In this document: positions 1 to 10,300 of the stretch, piece by piece | How the letters are laid out: the number at the start of each line of letters is the position of its first letter | Numbering within the stretch: position 1 is the first letter of the stretch | NCBI RefSeq assembly: GCF_029227915.1 | Contig: NC_079876.1 | Span: 15,128,001-15,192,000, forward strand | DNA from: Hydractinia symbiolongicarpus | Taxonomy: Eukaryota > Cnidaria > Hydrozoa > Anthoathecata > Hydractiniidae | Reading direction: 5' to 3' | Length of the DNA stretch: 64,000 bases | Notes under the pieces: model-generated | Told to the model about the DNA's origin: nothing | Database searches by the model: none | Seen by the model: the letters and a program-made list of their open reading frames with translations, nothing else | Position numbers and translations under genes: made by a program

Positions 1-199
1 TTTCGGGCGAATACTTGAATTTTTTTTCAAAACGCTGAATTCTTCCGAAAACGGCGTATGCGGCTTATTAGCACCCTTGTTTCTAAATTATTTCCAAAAT
101 GCAAACAGCGTTTCCAACTTCGTCCACTTAAATCACAAAAAGGCAACCTTTAAAGTATACTTGTAGAATTGTGTGACATTAACTACATATTTACTCGTT

Positions 200-478
200 C
201 TCTTGACGGCAATTCAATATGGGCGAGTGAATGTTACCATAGCCCCGGGCTAACCAAGTCATGTGAGGAAATTTGGGAGATGACACACTGTGTGGGCCGT
301 TGGATGCTGCCAGGAGTTGTCTAGTAGAGCGCTGACCCTAATTGGGTTTGCATAGCTCAAAATGAGTTTTAAATATCTAGGACTCTCCATCTAAGCCATG
401 GCCTCTCCTGGAAATAATGGACAGGGTATATATTTGTGAGTCTAGCCATGTAAAATATGCACATCTATCTGCACTCGT
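200..478 (+). repeat. 5'-truncated copy of a tRNA-derived SINE
   Basis: This matches, with scattered mismatches, the body of the fuller SINE at 1329-1684 and a third copy at 41775-42068. It begins just after the point where the tRNA-like head would end (TCTTGACGGC) and ends in a short CTATCT remnant. The head with A and B boxes is missing. It is more diverged than the other two copies, so it is probably older. Confidence 0.75.
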
Positions 479-504
479 TTTGTTGTTTCTTCTTTTTGCA
501 TGAA

Positions 505-690
505 TTATAGAATTTAGTGTTTTCACCAAAGTCTCATGTAGTTACAAATGTTATCGTAGAACTTTGTCCAGCCTGGCCCAGAGTCTTCTTCGCTCACCGT
601 TCCAAAGTAAGAAAGGGCAACGGACCCTGGGAACTAGGGTGTTACAAGGGTTTTTGCCAGAAGAAGCTGCATCCATTTTAAAAATTAAAG
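505..690 (+). repeat. duplicated companion repeat, copy 1
   Basis: About 185 bases beginning TTATAGAATTT and ending in an A-rich TTTTAAAAATTAAA stretch. They recur at 1807-1992 in the same orientation with about 10-15% differences by eye. Each copy lies downstream of a SINE copy, so the pair SINE plus companion appears twice. It may be one composite repeat or a diverged segmental duplication. No coding content is evident. Confidence 0.65.
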
Positions 691-1328
691 GAGAGTACAG
701 ATGAAATACAGGAAGGAGATGGAGATAGAAATTTGTTTAATTAAAAGATTCTGCTCAGTTTTTTTAGTGCAGCAAATATGCTCTTGAGATATTTGTAAGC
801 ATAGCTCAGATGGAATGTTTATTGACACCAAGACTTGCAGAGGAGTTGAAATTTTCATTCTCCCTAACTTGTATTTTTTTCAAATTTCACAAAGCAGGGG
901 CATTAATTCAAACAATGTTGTTGAGTATGTCTCATCCCAAATACCATAGTAAAATCTTTATTATCTTTTATAAGTTCCATTTTACCACAACTTTGTGAGC
1001 TAGATTTTCACTTAAAAAATTTATACACACAAGTGTCAATTTGAAAGTTTTGTATTATATTATTAATTTCATCAATCAATTCTAGGGTTTTCAAATCATC
1101 TAGCTGTATCATAATTTTTAGTAAAATGGGTATATACAATTTTTACCCATATGAATTGTTCATTATGCTGTAGTTTTTGCATGACATTGCTATTTTCTAT
1201 CATAGTGAACAACAGAATTTTAAAATGCCTGGCAATCAGCTGTTTTCTTTATTTTTTAAGAAGAAAATTTTTACTCAAGAATATGCGAAAAGTTTTTGGC
1301 AAATAGATTCTTGGAAATCTTTACCAGC

Positions 1329-1684
1329 GTGGCGCCGTAGATTAGTGGTTATAGCTCTTGTACTCTGTGCGGGAGACCGGGGTCCGATTCCTCTTGACGG
1401 CGATTCAACATGGGCGAGTGAATGTTACCATAGCCCCGGGTTAACCCAAGCCATGTGAGGGAAATTGGGAAGATGGCACACTGTGTGGGCCGTTGGATGT
1501 TGCCGGGAGTTGTCTAGTAGAGCGCGGACTCTAATTGGGTCTGCGTAGCTCAAAATGAGCATTAAATGCTCTAGGACTCTCCATCTACGCCATGGCCCCT
1601 CCTGGAAATAATAGACAGGGTATATCCCTCGATATTTGTGAAGCTAGCCATGTAAAATATGCACATCTATCTATCTATCTATGA
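1329..1684 (+). mobile_element. tRNA-derived SINE, most complete copy
   Basis: The head carries a tRNA-like pol III promoter: an A-box-like TAGATTAGTGG near 1338 and a B-box-like GGGTCCGATTCC at about 1380-1391. A body of about 270 bases follows and is shared with copies at 200-478 and 41775-42068. The element ends in a (CTAT)n microsatellite (about 1663-1682), a usual SINE tail. The head does not fold into a full cloverleaf by eye, so it is a SINE head and not a tRNA gene. No target-site duplication was resolved. Confidence 0.8.
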
Positions 1685-1806
1685 AAATTTCTAGCTACCT
1701 CTAAGGCACTAAGTAACACTTACAACATTTCAATGCAATGAGTGTCATTTATAACACAAGCTACAACATACTGAATTCTTTTAAATGCAAATAAAACTTG
1801 GTCATG

Positions 1807-1992
1807 TTATAGAATTTGGTGTTTTCAACAGAGTTGCATGTAGTTACGAATGTTACCGTAGGACTTTGTCTAGCTTGGCCCAGAGTCATCTTCGCTCACT
1901 GTCCCAAAGTAAGAAAGGGCAAGGGACCCTGGAAACTATGTTGTTGCCAGGGCTTTAGCCAGAAAGAGCCAGCATTCGTTTTAAAAATTAAA
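1807..1992 (+). repeat. duplicated companion repeat, copy 2
   Basis: Second copy of the ~185-base unit at 505-690, in the same orientation and again downstream of a SINE copy. The 3' edge is the same TTTTAAAAATTAAA stretch. Short ORFs across it on both strands are not conserved between the two copies, so I do not call a gene. Confidence 0.65.
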
Positions 1993-3039
1993 AAACCAAC
2001 TTCTTGGTTATATAGTAAACACAAACCCTGAAGAAAATGGCTGAATTGATTTGGGGTAGCTAATTTTGATATTGGAAGCATATACTTTGTAAATATAGAT
2101 TCAATAGATTCTAGATTTAATCTTACTGCAATACAACAGCTTGTAGCTTACTTAATTTACCAAATATAGCGCCCAGTTGTTAAAAAAAAGGTTCACTTTT
2201 ACCTTCGGTTTACAACACATATCTCTGCCATAATTAAATTTAGCATAATAATTTGCAGACCAGATAGATGCCTTTGTAAAACTGAGCTACTTTGTGAAGT
2301 TAATCACTTTTACGAAAAACATTGGCAAGTTAGTTGCATGGTGCCAAATGAGCTAAATTTAAAGCGGTTTTTGCATTTCGGGAATAATTTTAGGAGTTAT
2401 TGACCTAAAAGCAAAAAGGATTTTCCAAAAGTGGCCCGAACTTGCCCTCATATATACGGGCATTTTCGGCAATACAGCACACTCATCTAAAATGAAGAGG
2501 GAGTTGACATTACATACTTTCTAAAACAGGAAATGAGCAGAAGCCACCAAATATTTTTTTATCGCTTTTGTTGAGGGCAGGTTTTGTTTATATATAAAAT
2601 GATAACAGAATCATTGCATGTGTTTGTTATGGTAACATATTTCCCATAATTTGTTACCATGCAGTTTATTCTTGAAAGTCTTGTAAGTTTCTGCTTGATG
2701 GGGCTTTTATTTTTACCAAAATTGTAAGATGTAACAAAAGATAGACGACAAATTCTTGCCATTTTACTACAATGCGTATATACATGTTAGAATTTTAGTT
2801 AAAGCTTTTTTGTGTTTATATGCTTTTTACGCTTCCCGTAGCTTTTTTTAAATCTTGCTGATTGATTTAGTTGAAAGTAACGCTATCAGGCTTAAATTCA
2901 TTGAAAAGATTATTCCTACCTATCTGGTATCTCTAGTTAAACAACCTGTTTGTATTTCTAAGGTTGAGACACTAATCCCGCAGTAGTTATAATAGAATAA
3001 ATACAGTATGTGATTCTGCTTCAGTAATTCTAATCTTAC

Positions 3040-3445
3040 TTATGTATGGCATGTTTTTTTTTATAAGCATGATATTTATAAGCATCCGTAGGCTTAAATT
3101 TGGTCATTTTTTAAGCACATGCTAAACATTAGGTGAAGCCTAAAAAAATGTTGTAAAGTTTACTTGTCTTATGTTTCGTGAGTATTTTTTCTTTTTATTC
3201 TTCATGTTTGAATTGACCAGTGTGTAGTGTAGTGTAATGACTGATGTTCAAAATTCAAATGCAATATTTTTTTTCAAACAAACATATTTTGAGCCTGATC
3301 ATGTGTTTTTCATATGAGCATATTCCAATATATCTTTTTGCCATTAAGCATAACCGAAGCATGTTTTAAGGCTAAAAAAGTACTTTTCATAAGCATCTTT
3401 AAGCCTCTTTTTGGATTTTAAATTGCTTATAAAAAACATATAAGT
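3040..3445. repeat. dispersed repeat rich in ATAAGCAT and TAAGCCT words
   Basis: The stretch contains repeated phrases such as ATAAGCAT, AGGCTTAAAT and GAGCCTGATCATG. Parts recur as reverse complement near 41300-41600, for example GAGCCTGATCATG here against CATGATCAGGCCC there. It looks like a degraded interspersed element. Boundaries are approximate and no coding sequence is seen. Confidence 0.5.
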
Positions 3446-3920
3446 ACAGCTTACTGGTAGAGCAATCTCTGGCAGGCCCTGAGTAATATCCTGCTCATAG
3501 TAGGTGTAGAAGTCACTGCTTCCAGAGGCACTTCTGCCAGTTCAATTTGCCTGCTAATCAGGAACATCGAGATAAACTGCACCAATCCCTCTGTTCTGGG
3601 GAAGGTTTTATGCACAATTTTTTAACATGCTAAAGAAGTGAGATACCAAAGAAAATTGGTGTTTACGCATCTGGGAGATGTGTTATCTTTAAGTTGCTAT
3701 AAATGACTAATTTCTACATTTTGTGATGATGATTCCAAAAAACAATCTTTTTTGCGATTTATTGATAAAAAAAAGTGTCTGGAAAACTTCTATTTGTTAT
3801 TTAAATCCATTTTTTAGTGACCAAGTTGTGGTGTCGTTCACATTATATGATATCCTGAAATGCTCTTCAAGTTTAGTTCTGGGATTTTCTTTTTAAAAAT
3901 GTGTGATCACCCTGAAAGTT

Positions 3921-4165
3921 TTGGTACTTCAACCGTCTCTTCTTATCAATTATCCCCATAGAATTTGTTTGTAGTACTTCAACCATCTCTTCTGATCAAA
4001 TATGTCCATATAATTTGTTTGTGGGACCTTAACCCATCTCTTTTGATCAAATATCCCCATGAAATTTGTTTGTGGGACCTTAACCCATCTCCTCTAAAAA
4101 AATATGTCCATATAATTTGTTTTTGAGATCTTTACCCATCTCTTTCAATCAAATTACCTTATACT
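3921..4165. repeat. tandem repeat, ~60 bp unit, about 4 copies
   Basis: Successive units share the core words AACCCATCTCTT, GATCAAATAT, CCATATAATTTG and TTTGTGGGACC. The unit is about 60 bases and repeats four times with some divergence. It ends about 55 bases before the splice acceptor of the SGNH gene, so it probably lies inside a 5' intron. Confidence 0.75.
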
Positions 4166-4305
4166 TTTAATTTGTTCTCCAACTGCACATAAATTTACTT
4201 TTCTCCACTTGTTGTTTTAGGATTGTAAACCAAATAAGATTGCCATTTACGCAACTAATAAATCAGAGCAAACGTAGTTTTATTAACCAATCAAAGTCGC
4301 TCGTT

Positions 4306-5964
4306 ATGTCAACTAATGAGGACAGCGATGGTATGTACCAATCACCGACAAAAAAAGAAAGTTCCGTGCATTCGCGTGTCGGGTACTCAAGCACACCCAA
4401 TGTATCAGATTACACCGATGCTTCTCCTTATCCGTCAAAGAAACGATCAAAGCATTTGAAGCGTGATAGTAAATCGAGACATGCTGAATCCTTCAACGGG
4501 TCAAGTGATACTTCGTTACTGCTCGGTTACAACAGTTCCCCCGCCACGACGCCACAAGGGCGTGACAACAAAGCTGGCTGGTATGACATCCACAACAAAC
4601 ACCACTCCTTAGCGAGCACCTCACGGACAACGTTAGTTTTATGCGGTGACTCGATTATCGCAGGTTTATCTCGCTATCCCAAAATATGGAGTCAATATTT
4701 TAAACCGTTTAGGGCGTTGAATTTCGGTATTGGTGGTGATAGGACGCAACATGTTTTGTGGCGAGCGGAAAATCTTGATTTACCCGAGACAGCGCAAATT
4801 GTTGTGCTGCATTGTGGAACCAATAATATTGACCGCGACCGTCCGCATGATATTGCGAATGGTGTTGCTTCAGTTGGTCTCGCGTTCCAAGAAAAACGCC
4901 CCGGTGTAAAAATAATAGTGACCGGATTGTTACCGCGCGACGCTGACTGGACGTATAGGCGAGACAAAATAATCAAGACAAATAAATATATGAAGTTGTT
5001 ATGTAAAGATAAACTGAAAGATTTTTATTTCATGAAACAGGACGATGACTGGACGTTAAAGGATGGGAAGTTGAACGAAAAACTATTCTATACTGATTGC
5101 TTACATTTAATAGAGACTGGGAACGACAAATTTGCGAAGTCAATTGTTTCTATGGTATACAAAGTAAGGGAGAATACCCATATTGAGTATTCGTCCGAAG
5201 AGTCAGATGATGAGAACGACACGTCCTTTGAGTTCGAACGAAAATATTCGGAAAAACGACGGCATAAACGACGAAGAAGTTCATCTCCCGATTACGACCG
5301 CCATTCTGATAATCGTAAAAAAAGTCGGTTCAGCGGCCCTGATTCTAGTCCGAGGAAATCGTACCATCGTTCGCCGTTTAAATGGGAAAAGGACGAAAAA
5401 AGAACAGTCAACGAATCTACGCCGAATAAATGGAGTACTGCACGAAAATGGAGCAAGGTTATTAAAGAAGAGCACCACGATAAATATTCTCGTCTTAGCG
5501 AGCATTCTCGGCACCACTCTCGATATACGTATCGGAAAGAAAGGGAAGCTTTGCCGAAATCCGAGGATGAAGCGTCTAGTGGAGAGACCGAAGAAAAAGT
5601 ACCCGATGGAACAGCAAGGTCTATAGACATATCTCTCGACGACCGAAAACGATTAGAAGCGCGTCGGGCGAAATTCGGTATCGTTTCGCAAGACAGCAAG
5701 AAAAGCTTGAGCAAACTGAGTTCTGAAACAAAAAGTGAGTTGCTCACTCATTCAACAGCTGCACCAAGTGCTTTGGTCGCAAGGATTCGAAAATCAGTTG
5801 AACAAGCGAGACGTGAAATAGCTGTAAAGAAAAAACGCAAACCTAGTCTTGTAACATATTCATCCCCATCATCTCAAGATGACTCACAAGAAGAGAGTCT
5901 TGAATATAAGGGAGATAAAAAGAAGTTTTTTTCTGACTACGGCGCGGGCAGTGATTCAGAGTAA
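4306..5964 (+). CDS. SGNH-hydrolase (esterase-like) protein with basic/acidic C-terminal tail
   Basis: The ORF is open from the acceptor AG at 4219-4220. I take the first ATG at 4306, giving 552 residues, and cannot exclude an upstream coding exon. Residues ~108-285 form an SGNH/GDSL hydrolase domain with all four blocks: GDS (Ser ~116), the glycine block NFGIGG, GTNN (171-174) and a DxxH pair (Asp ~264, His ~267). It is therefore predicted to be catalytically competent; the substrate is unknown. Similar domains are known from platelet-activating-factor acetylhydrolase-like proteins and from the esterase of CR1-type retrotransposon ORF1. The rest is low complexity: an S/K-rich N-terminus and an Arg/Ser/Lys/Glu-rich tail suggesting a nuclear protein. 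A motif RRAKFGIV at ~453-460 resembles the repeated motif of Tho1/SARNP mRNA-export proteins. It is convergent with the MARVEL gene. Confidence 0.8.
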   Translation: MSTNEDSDGMYQSPTKKESSVHSRVGYSSTPNVSDYTDASPYPSKKRSKHLKRDSKSRHAESFNGSSDTSLLLGYNSSPATTPQGRDNKAGWYDIHNKHHSLASTSRTTLVLCGDSIIAGLSRYPKIWSQYFKPFRALNFGIGGDRTQHVLWRAENLDLPETAQIVVLHCGTNNIDRDRPHDIANGVASVGLAFQEKRPGVKIIVTGLLPRDADWTYRRDKIIKTNKYMKLLCKDKLKDFYFMKQDDDWTLKDGKLNEKLFYTDCLHLIETGNDKFAKSIVSMVYKVRENTHIEYSSEESDDENDTSFEFERKYSEKRRHKRRRSSSPDYDRHSDNRKKSRFSGPDSSPRKSYHRSPFKWEKDEKRTVNESTPNKWSTARKWSKVIKEEHHDKYSRLSEHSRHHSRYTYRKEREALPKSEDEASSGETEEKVPDGTARSIDISLDDRKRLEARRAKFGIVSQDSKKSLSKLSSETKSELLTHSTAAPSALVARIRKSVEQARREIAVKKKRKPSLVTYSSPSSQDDSQEESLEYKGDKKKFFSDYGAGSDSE

Positions 5965-6142
5965 ACCCACAATATTTATGTTAGAAACCTTTTTTATCAA
6001 GCATTAAGCCATACCTTGGCAGCGCAAGGGAATGGTCGAGACAATAGCTTTTCAGTAGGATTTCATTTTTTACTATTTTATCTTAAAAAGTACCCCAGAT
6101 GATCGAATTGGCATGATGGTGTATGTGTTGAGGGGACGGAAC

Positions 6143-6163
6143 GGGGGGGGGGGGGGGGGGGGG
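6143..6163 (+). repeat. poly-G tract of 21 bases
   Basis: An uninterrupted run of 21 G, preceded by further short G runs (AGGGGACGGAAC). It could form an intramolecular G-quadruplex, and its exact length is prone to sequencing error. It is exceptional in a window this AT-rich and sits just downstream of the SGNH gene. Confidence 0.9.
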
Positions 6164-6564
6164 CGACGTCTTGTTAACTCAAAAATTTTACATTTTACAA
6201 GCGCTTCTTTTAATTTAGAGCCAAATTCGCGAAATTTAGGCTCTGCAAAGAATCCTGAAAATGCTTACTCGAGAAATTTTATTGCCGTAAAATATGTTGA
6301 ATATCGTTGGTGGCATTTTATAGAGCTGGATTAAAGTTCACTTAATCTTTCCGTTTATTCTCAAACATTTTTATACTAAAGAATCATCAATGATACGATA
6401 ACGTTTGTGTTACCTAGGTTTTAATTCTTCTTTCATACAGTGTAACACGATGTTAAATGTCGGATTTTTTTTAACATTTTTTGTTTTAATTTGCATTGTG
6501 AACAAATTTGCGACCATGTTTTTGGAACAGTTTTAACATAAGAAGATCTTTTTAATTATCCTTA

Positions 6565-6795
6565 CAAGCCGGAACAAGCCTGGTAAACCGGAATAGCCTA
6601 GCAAACCGGAACAAGCCTGGAAAACCGGAACAAACCTGACAAATAGAAATTGCATAACAAATAGAAAACTTTAGCTGTATAAATTTTAATCTAAAATAAA
6701 AACTGCATAGAAAAGACCAACCTTCAGTAATTGACGAATATTTATTTACAAAAACCTTTCCACGGAAATCAAAGCTTGTTCCGGTTTTCCAGACG
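6565..6795. repeat. CCGGAACAAGCCTGG tandem words with an inverted partner
   Basis: At 6565-6640 a ~20-base unit (AAACCGGAACAAGCCTGG) occurs about four times. About 140 bases further on, at ~6771-6791, the reverse complement AAGCTTGTTCCGGTTTTCCAG appears, so transcripts from either strand could form a hairpin. It looks like a small foldback repeat between the convergent genes. Confidence 0.6.
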
Positions 6796-7056
6796 CTCCC
6801 TGTAAAATATAGTGAAACTTAAATAAGGAATTTTTGTCTAAATTATTTGCGTTGTTTTTTTTAATGCATATATATATTTATATTTCTTCTTTATCCGATT
6901 TCTCGTGTCTGATTATATTTTAAGTGGAGTATGAATTTTATAATTTATTCGAAATTTATTATAATTTTTATTTCGCGCATGTGTAATGATGTACAAAGTA
7001 TATACAATATAGTATCAACTAATTACATTGGTTTGATTTTGCCATTTGTCGTTAAG

Positions 7057-8082
7057 TCAATATACTGGTTGGCTTGTGTATTCGAAATCCGTTCGGTACC
7101 GTAAGAAATGCAATACACTTTCTGTTCCGAAAACTACCATACCTGCGAAACCAAAAAATGCTGACGCCAGCGTTCTTGATTCGTCACTAGTCTCTTCAGC
7201 TTTTACAATAATCAAACAACTCGAAGCCAGTAATGATATTCCTGCAAGAACGGTCGCAAACATTAGAGTCAGCGAGCCTACGATCCAAGTTGGAATTCGC
7301 TCCCAGATGGAGAACAAATGCAAAAATAAATCAAGTACGATGAAGAACAGGCAAGTGACGGTAACAAAACGATGAAAGATAAATCGAGTATGGTAGTGAA
7401 AATAGGTTGAAGGTAAAAAAGCCACGGCTAACAAGGTCGCGATAAATTCTAGTACCTTTAGCCGACCATCCCAGTTTTTACGGATGTACATGTCGTTGAA
7501 GGTAAAAAGTTTCGGCAAGTCTCCTCGGTTTGTGCGATCTTTTCGCGTCTCTTGAACGTCGTTTGATATAGCTTCATCAAAATTTGGTAACTCGTACGGC
7601 GACGGTTCATCAGCGTCGGCGTGTAAGTTGACATCTTGAAGGTGTTTTTGTTTTTCTTGATATTTTCGTTCTTCGTCGTGACGGTGTTTTCGTAATTGCT
7701 GCACGTCAATTTCCTGATAGTCGTACGACTGATTTATTTGTCCTTGGTGATTTTTTTTGTCTAATTTGTCGTATTTTTCATTTTCCTCTTGCTGTCTGGT
7801 GTCATGTTTTTGTGAGTTTAATTTGTTGTACGTGTTACCTATAACGTCGGAACTTTCATTCTTTTTCCGAACGTGATTTTCGCTTTCGTTCGTGTCTTCT
7901 GGCGGCGCGTCGTAACGAATTTTTGAAATGTCGTAAATGACTTCTCCTTCTGTTCCGTATTTTTTAAAAGTTGCTGAAGTTTCTTGATTTTGCTGGTAAT
8001 GATTCGACGGCACGTCAAATGTTTCATTGTCGTCATCTGCTGGTATGTCGTAGGGGTCGGGAATATCTCCAATATTATCCAT
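7057..8082 (-). CDS. four-pass MARVEL-type membrane protein with tyrosine-motif cytoplasmic tail
   Basis: The ORF is open slightly upstream, but the first ATG is at 8082, giving 341 residues. Residues ~209-330 contain four hydrophobic segments separated by short charged loops, the layout of MARVEL proteins (CMTM, plasmolipin, occludin-like), which act in membrane apposition and vesicle traffic. The long N-terminal part (~1-205) is hydrophilic and rich in Asp, Glu, Gln and Lys. It carries Tyr motifs YDIP (Y11), YDAP (Y57) and YELP (Y163), resembling SH2-binding sites of the Crk YDxP class. The protein ends in QPVY. The coding region is uninterrupted. Family assignment comes from topology and composition, not from a searched match. 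It is convergent with the SGNH gene. Confidence 0.75.
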   Translation of the reverse strand: MDNIGDIPDPYDIPADDDNETFDVPSNHYQQNQETSATFKKYGTEGEVIYDISKIRYDAPPEDTNESENHVRKKNESSDVIGNTYNKLNSQKHDTRQQEENEKYDKLDKKNHQGQINQSYDYQEIDVQQLRKHRHDEERKYQEKQKHLQDVNLHADADEPSPYELPNFDEAISNDVQETRKDRTNRGDLPKLFTFNDMYIRKNWDGRLKVLEFIATLLAVAFLPSTYFHYHTRFIFHRFVTVTCLFFIVLDLFLHLFSIWERIPTWIVGSLTLMFATVLAGISLLASSCLIIVKAEETSDESRTLASAFFGFAGMVVFGTESVLHFLRYRTDFEYTSQPVY

Positions 8083-8534
8083 GCTGATATATTTTTTGTT
8101 CAAAATCAGAAATCAAAATTTTAGAATTATCTTCCAAAAGATTTGTTTTATTTTCAATAAGAATTGCTATAAATGAGTTACGTATACGTTATAAAGAATG
8201 AAATTTTAAATATTCAGCATTCGATTCAAGTCACAGCTATGTCGCACTCCTCCGCACTATTAAAAGAATATAAGGCTTACTCTGCTCTCCTTTTTAAAAA
8301 TGGTGCATTAATATTTTATAAAATTCTCAAGCCTGTTTCCAACAAAATGGATTTATTAAGCTTCTTGTTGAATTTCCGCGCCCGAAGGCGTAGGAAATTC
8401 TTTAAAACCGTCGTTTTTTTCTTTCGGAGCATTTTTTGAGAAAAAATCGACCCTGGGATTTCAGGTTGGTCCGTCACAGATGTAAACTTCGTACCCAAGC
8501 TCCTTAACTACTGGGAATTCTAGTATTGACGCTT

Positions 8535-9295
8535 CAGGCTAAAATTGGTATTTGTTTTCGACAAAATTTGGCACAGTTAACAAAAAAAGTATGCTGAACA
8601 TAATGGTGACATAATAATTTTGAGTTTTGTCACTTAAATGTTATTCTAGGCCAAAATTGGTCCAAAAATTAGAACTACTTTATTTTCAACAAAATTTGGA
8701 ACAGTTAACAAATAAAGTATGCTGAACATGATGGTGACATCAAAATTTTGATTTCTCTTTCCTAAATTTCATTTCAGGCCAAAATTGGTGCAAAAATTAA
8801 AACTACTTTATTTTTAACAAAATTTGGCACAGTAAACAAATAAAGTATGCTGAACATGATGGTGACATCAAAATTTTGATTTCTTGTTACCTAAATGTCA
8901 TTTTAGGCCAAAATTGGTCCAAAAATTAAAACTACTTTATTTTTGACAAATTTTGGCACAATTAACAAAAAAAGTATGGTGAACATGATGTTGACATCAA
9001 AATTTCGGTTTTTTGCCACCTTAAATGTCATTTTAGGCCAAAATTGGTCCAAAAATTAAAACTACTTCATTTTCAACAAAAAATGGCAAAGTTAACAAAA
9101 AAAGTATGCTGAACATAATGGTGACATCAAAATTTTGATTTTTTGTCACCTAAATGTCATTTCAGGCCAAAATTTATCCAAAAATTAAAACTGCTTTATT
9201 TTGACAAAAATTGACACAGTTAATAAAAAAAGTATGCTGAAAATGATGGTTACATCAAAATTTTGATTTTTTGTCAACTAATGCCGTTTAAGACA
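8535..9295. repeat. satellite-like tandem repeat, ~125 bp unit, about 6 copies
   Basis: Each unit contains AGGCCAAAATTGGTCC, AAAACTACTTTATTTT, GGCACAGTTAACAAA, AAGTATGCTGAACATGATGG and TGACATCAAAATTTTGATT in the same order. The word AGGCCAAAATTGG starts near 8650, 8776, 8905, 9035 and 9163, giving a spacing of 126-130 bases. Units differ by a few percent up to about 10%. There is no ORF shared by the units. Confidence 0.9.
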
Positions 9296-10113
9296 ATAAA
9301 CGTCTCAATCGCAAGACTTTAACCATAAATGATAGGCTGTATTTTTTGTTAGCAATTTCTTTTAAAATGTGAGTTTATTATGACACGTTTCGTTTTGTTT
9401 GCGTTTGTTGTAAGATATAATGTCACTGATGGGCTTTATCTTCAGAGGTTCATGCACCAAACCCCTTCAAATGTTTGGCACAATAACACAACGAATTAGC
9501 AGGTTTTCATCAAATATTTTGGTAGCGCGCGGAAATTCTTAGAGCCCCCAGGGCTTCTTGTTTTTTTATCATTTTGCTGACGGGCAAACCTGCAGATTTT
9601 TTACGGGTTAAAAACCTTTTTTGTCAACTCAGTAGATCAAATTCTTTCTGATAAAGGCAAACATAAAGAGCACTAGGAACGAGGTTGCCCTTATTGTAGG
9701 CTATTCTGAGCATTCTTACAACAATATTTTAAAGTTATGACCTAAGCTTAGCGATTTACAACGCGCTCTAAGTTTAAAGAAACCTTCATATAACAAAATG
9801 CAAGCCGTGTTTGAAGATTCAGTTTTACATCGCAAAACATTAACAAATTATTTGTAAAGTTATGTCCCGTAAAATTAAATTGGCTGACGCACTAGTCTGG
9901 TGTGTAGTGATTTTTGCGCAAGACCAAGTTTTAACCTGTCTGCAAATAATTTTTCAGCAGGAAGTGTTTTTATTTTGATTTTTTATCCTCGCGCGCATTG
10001 ATTTCAAACTTTGTTCATAGTTATGTAGACTTCCGACAGATCAAACACACTCGCATTAGACAGCATGGTAATTTATTTCCGCCAATGTTGTCCAGTAATA
10101 ATACATTACTGCT

Positions 10114-10300
10114 CATTCTTGTCCCCAGAGCATTTTGAGATAAACCGACGTTTTAATCTCATAGAGCTCTGGGGACGAGGCTGATTTTTTAAACAACACT
10201 GACTGAATACTTTATAGACAAACCGAACACATGTGTACCAGGAATTAGCAGCCTGGGCAAGGATAAAAATACACTGCAACCTCGTTCCCAATGTATTATT
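10114..10300. repeat. foldback MITE-like elements with GTCCCCAGAGC termini
   Basis: At ~10116-10183 the ends CTTGTCCCCAGAGC and GCTCTGGGGACGAG are inverted repeats about 40 bases apart. Just downstream (10250-10290) is a related segment with AAAATACACTGCAACCTCGTTCCC. Similar words (AACGAGGTTGC near 9680; TGCAACCTCGCCC near 13500) indicate a family of small foldback DNA elements in this part of the window. There is no coding capacity. Confidence 0.6.

Larger units (their letters stand above)
1..4219. other. repeat-rich non-coding stretch upstream of the SGNH gene
   Basis: I see no convincing coding exon in this stretch. It holds the SINE copies, the duplicated companion repeat, a dispersed repeat and a tandem repeat listed separately. 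It probably also contains the promoter and a 5' non-coding exon of the gene starting at 4306, because a good splice acceptor (pyrimidine-rich tract ending in TTTTAG at 4220) immediately precedes that ORF. I could not identify the matching donor. Confidence 0.6.
5965..7056. other. intergenic region between convergent genes
   Basis: The 3' flanks of the SGNH gene (+) and the MARVEL gene (-) face each other here. It contains a 21-base poly-G run and a short repeat with an inverted partner, both listed separately. I see no gene. AATAAA-like words occur on both strands (for example near 6693 on +), but I cannot assign a polyadenylation site with confidence. Confidence 0.55.

Noticed and set aside
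1329-1395. tRNA gene
   Set aside because: A and B box words are present, but no complete cloverleaf or acceptor pairing is visible, and the sequence continues into a repeated body with a (CTAT)n tail, as in a SINE.
4240-4305. Upstream TTG start for the SGNH protein
   Set aside because: Non-ATG initiation is not needed; an ATG at 4306 follows closely. The upstream open frame extends only to the splice acceptor at 4220.
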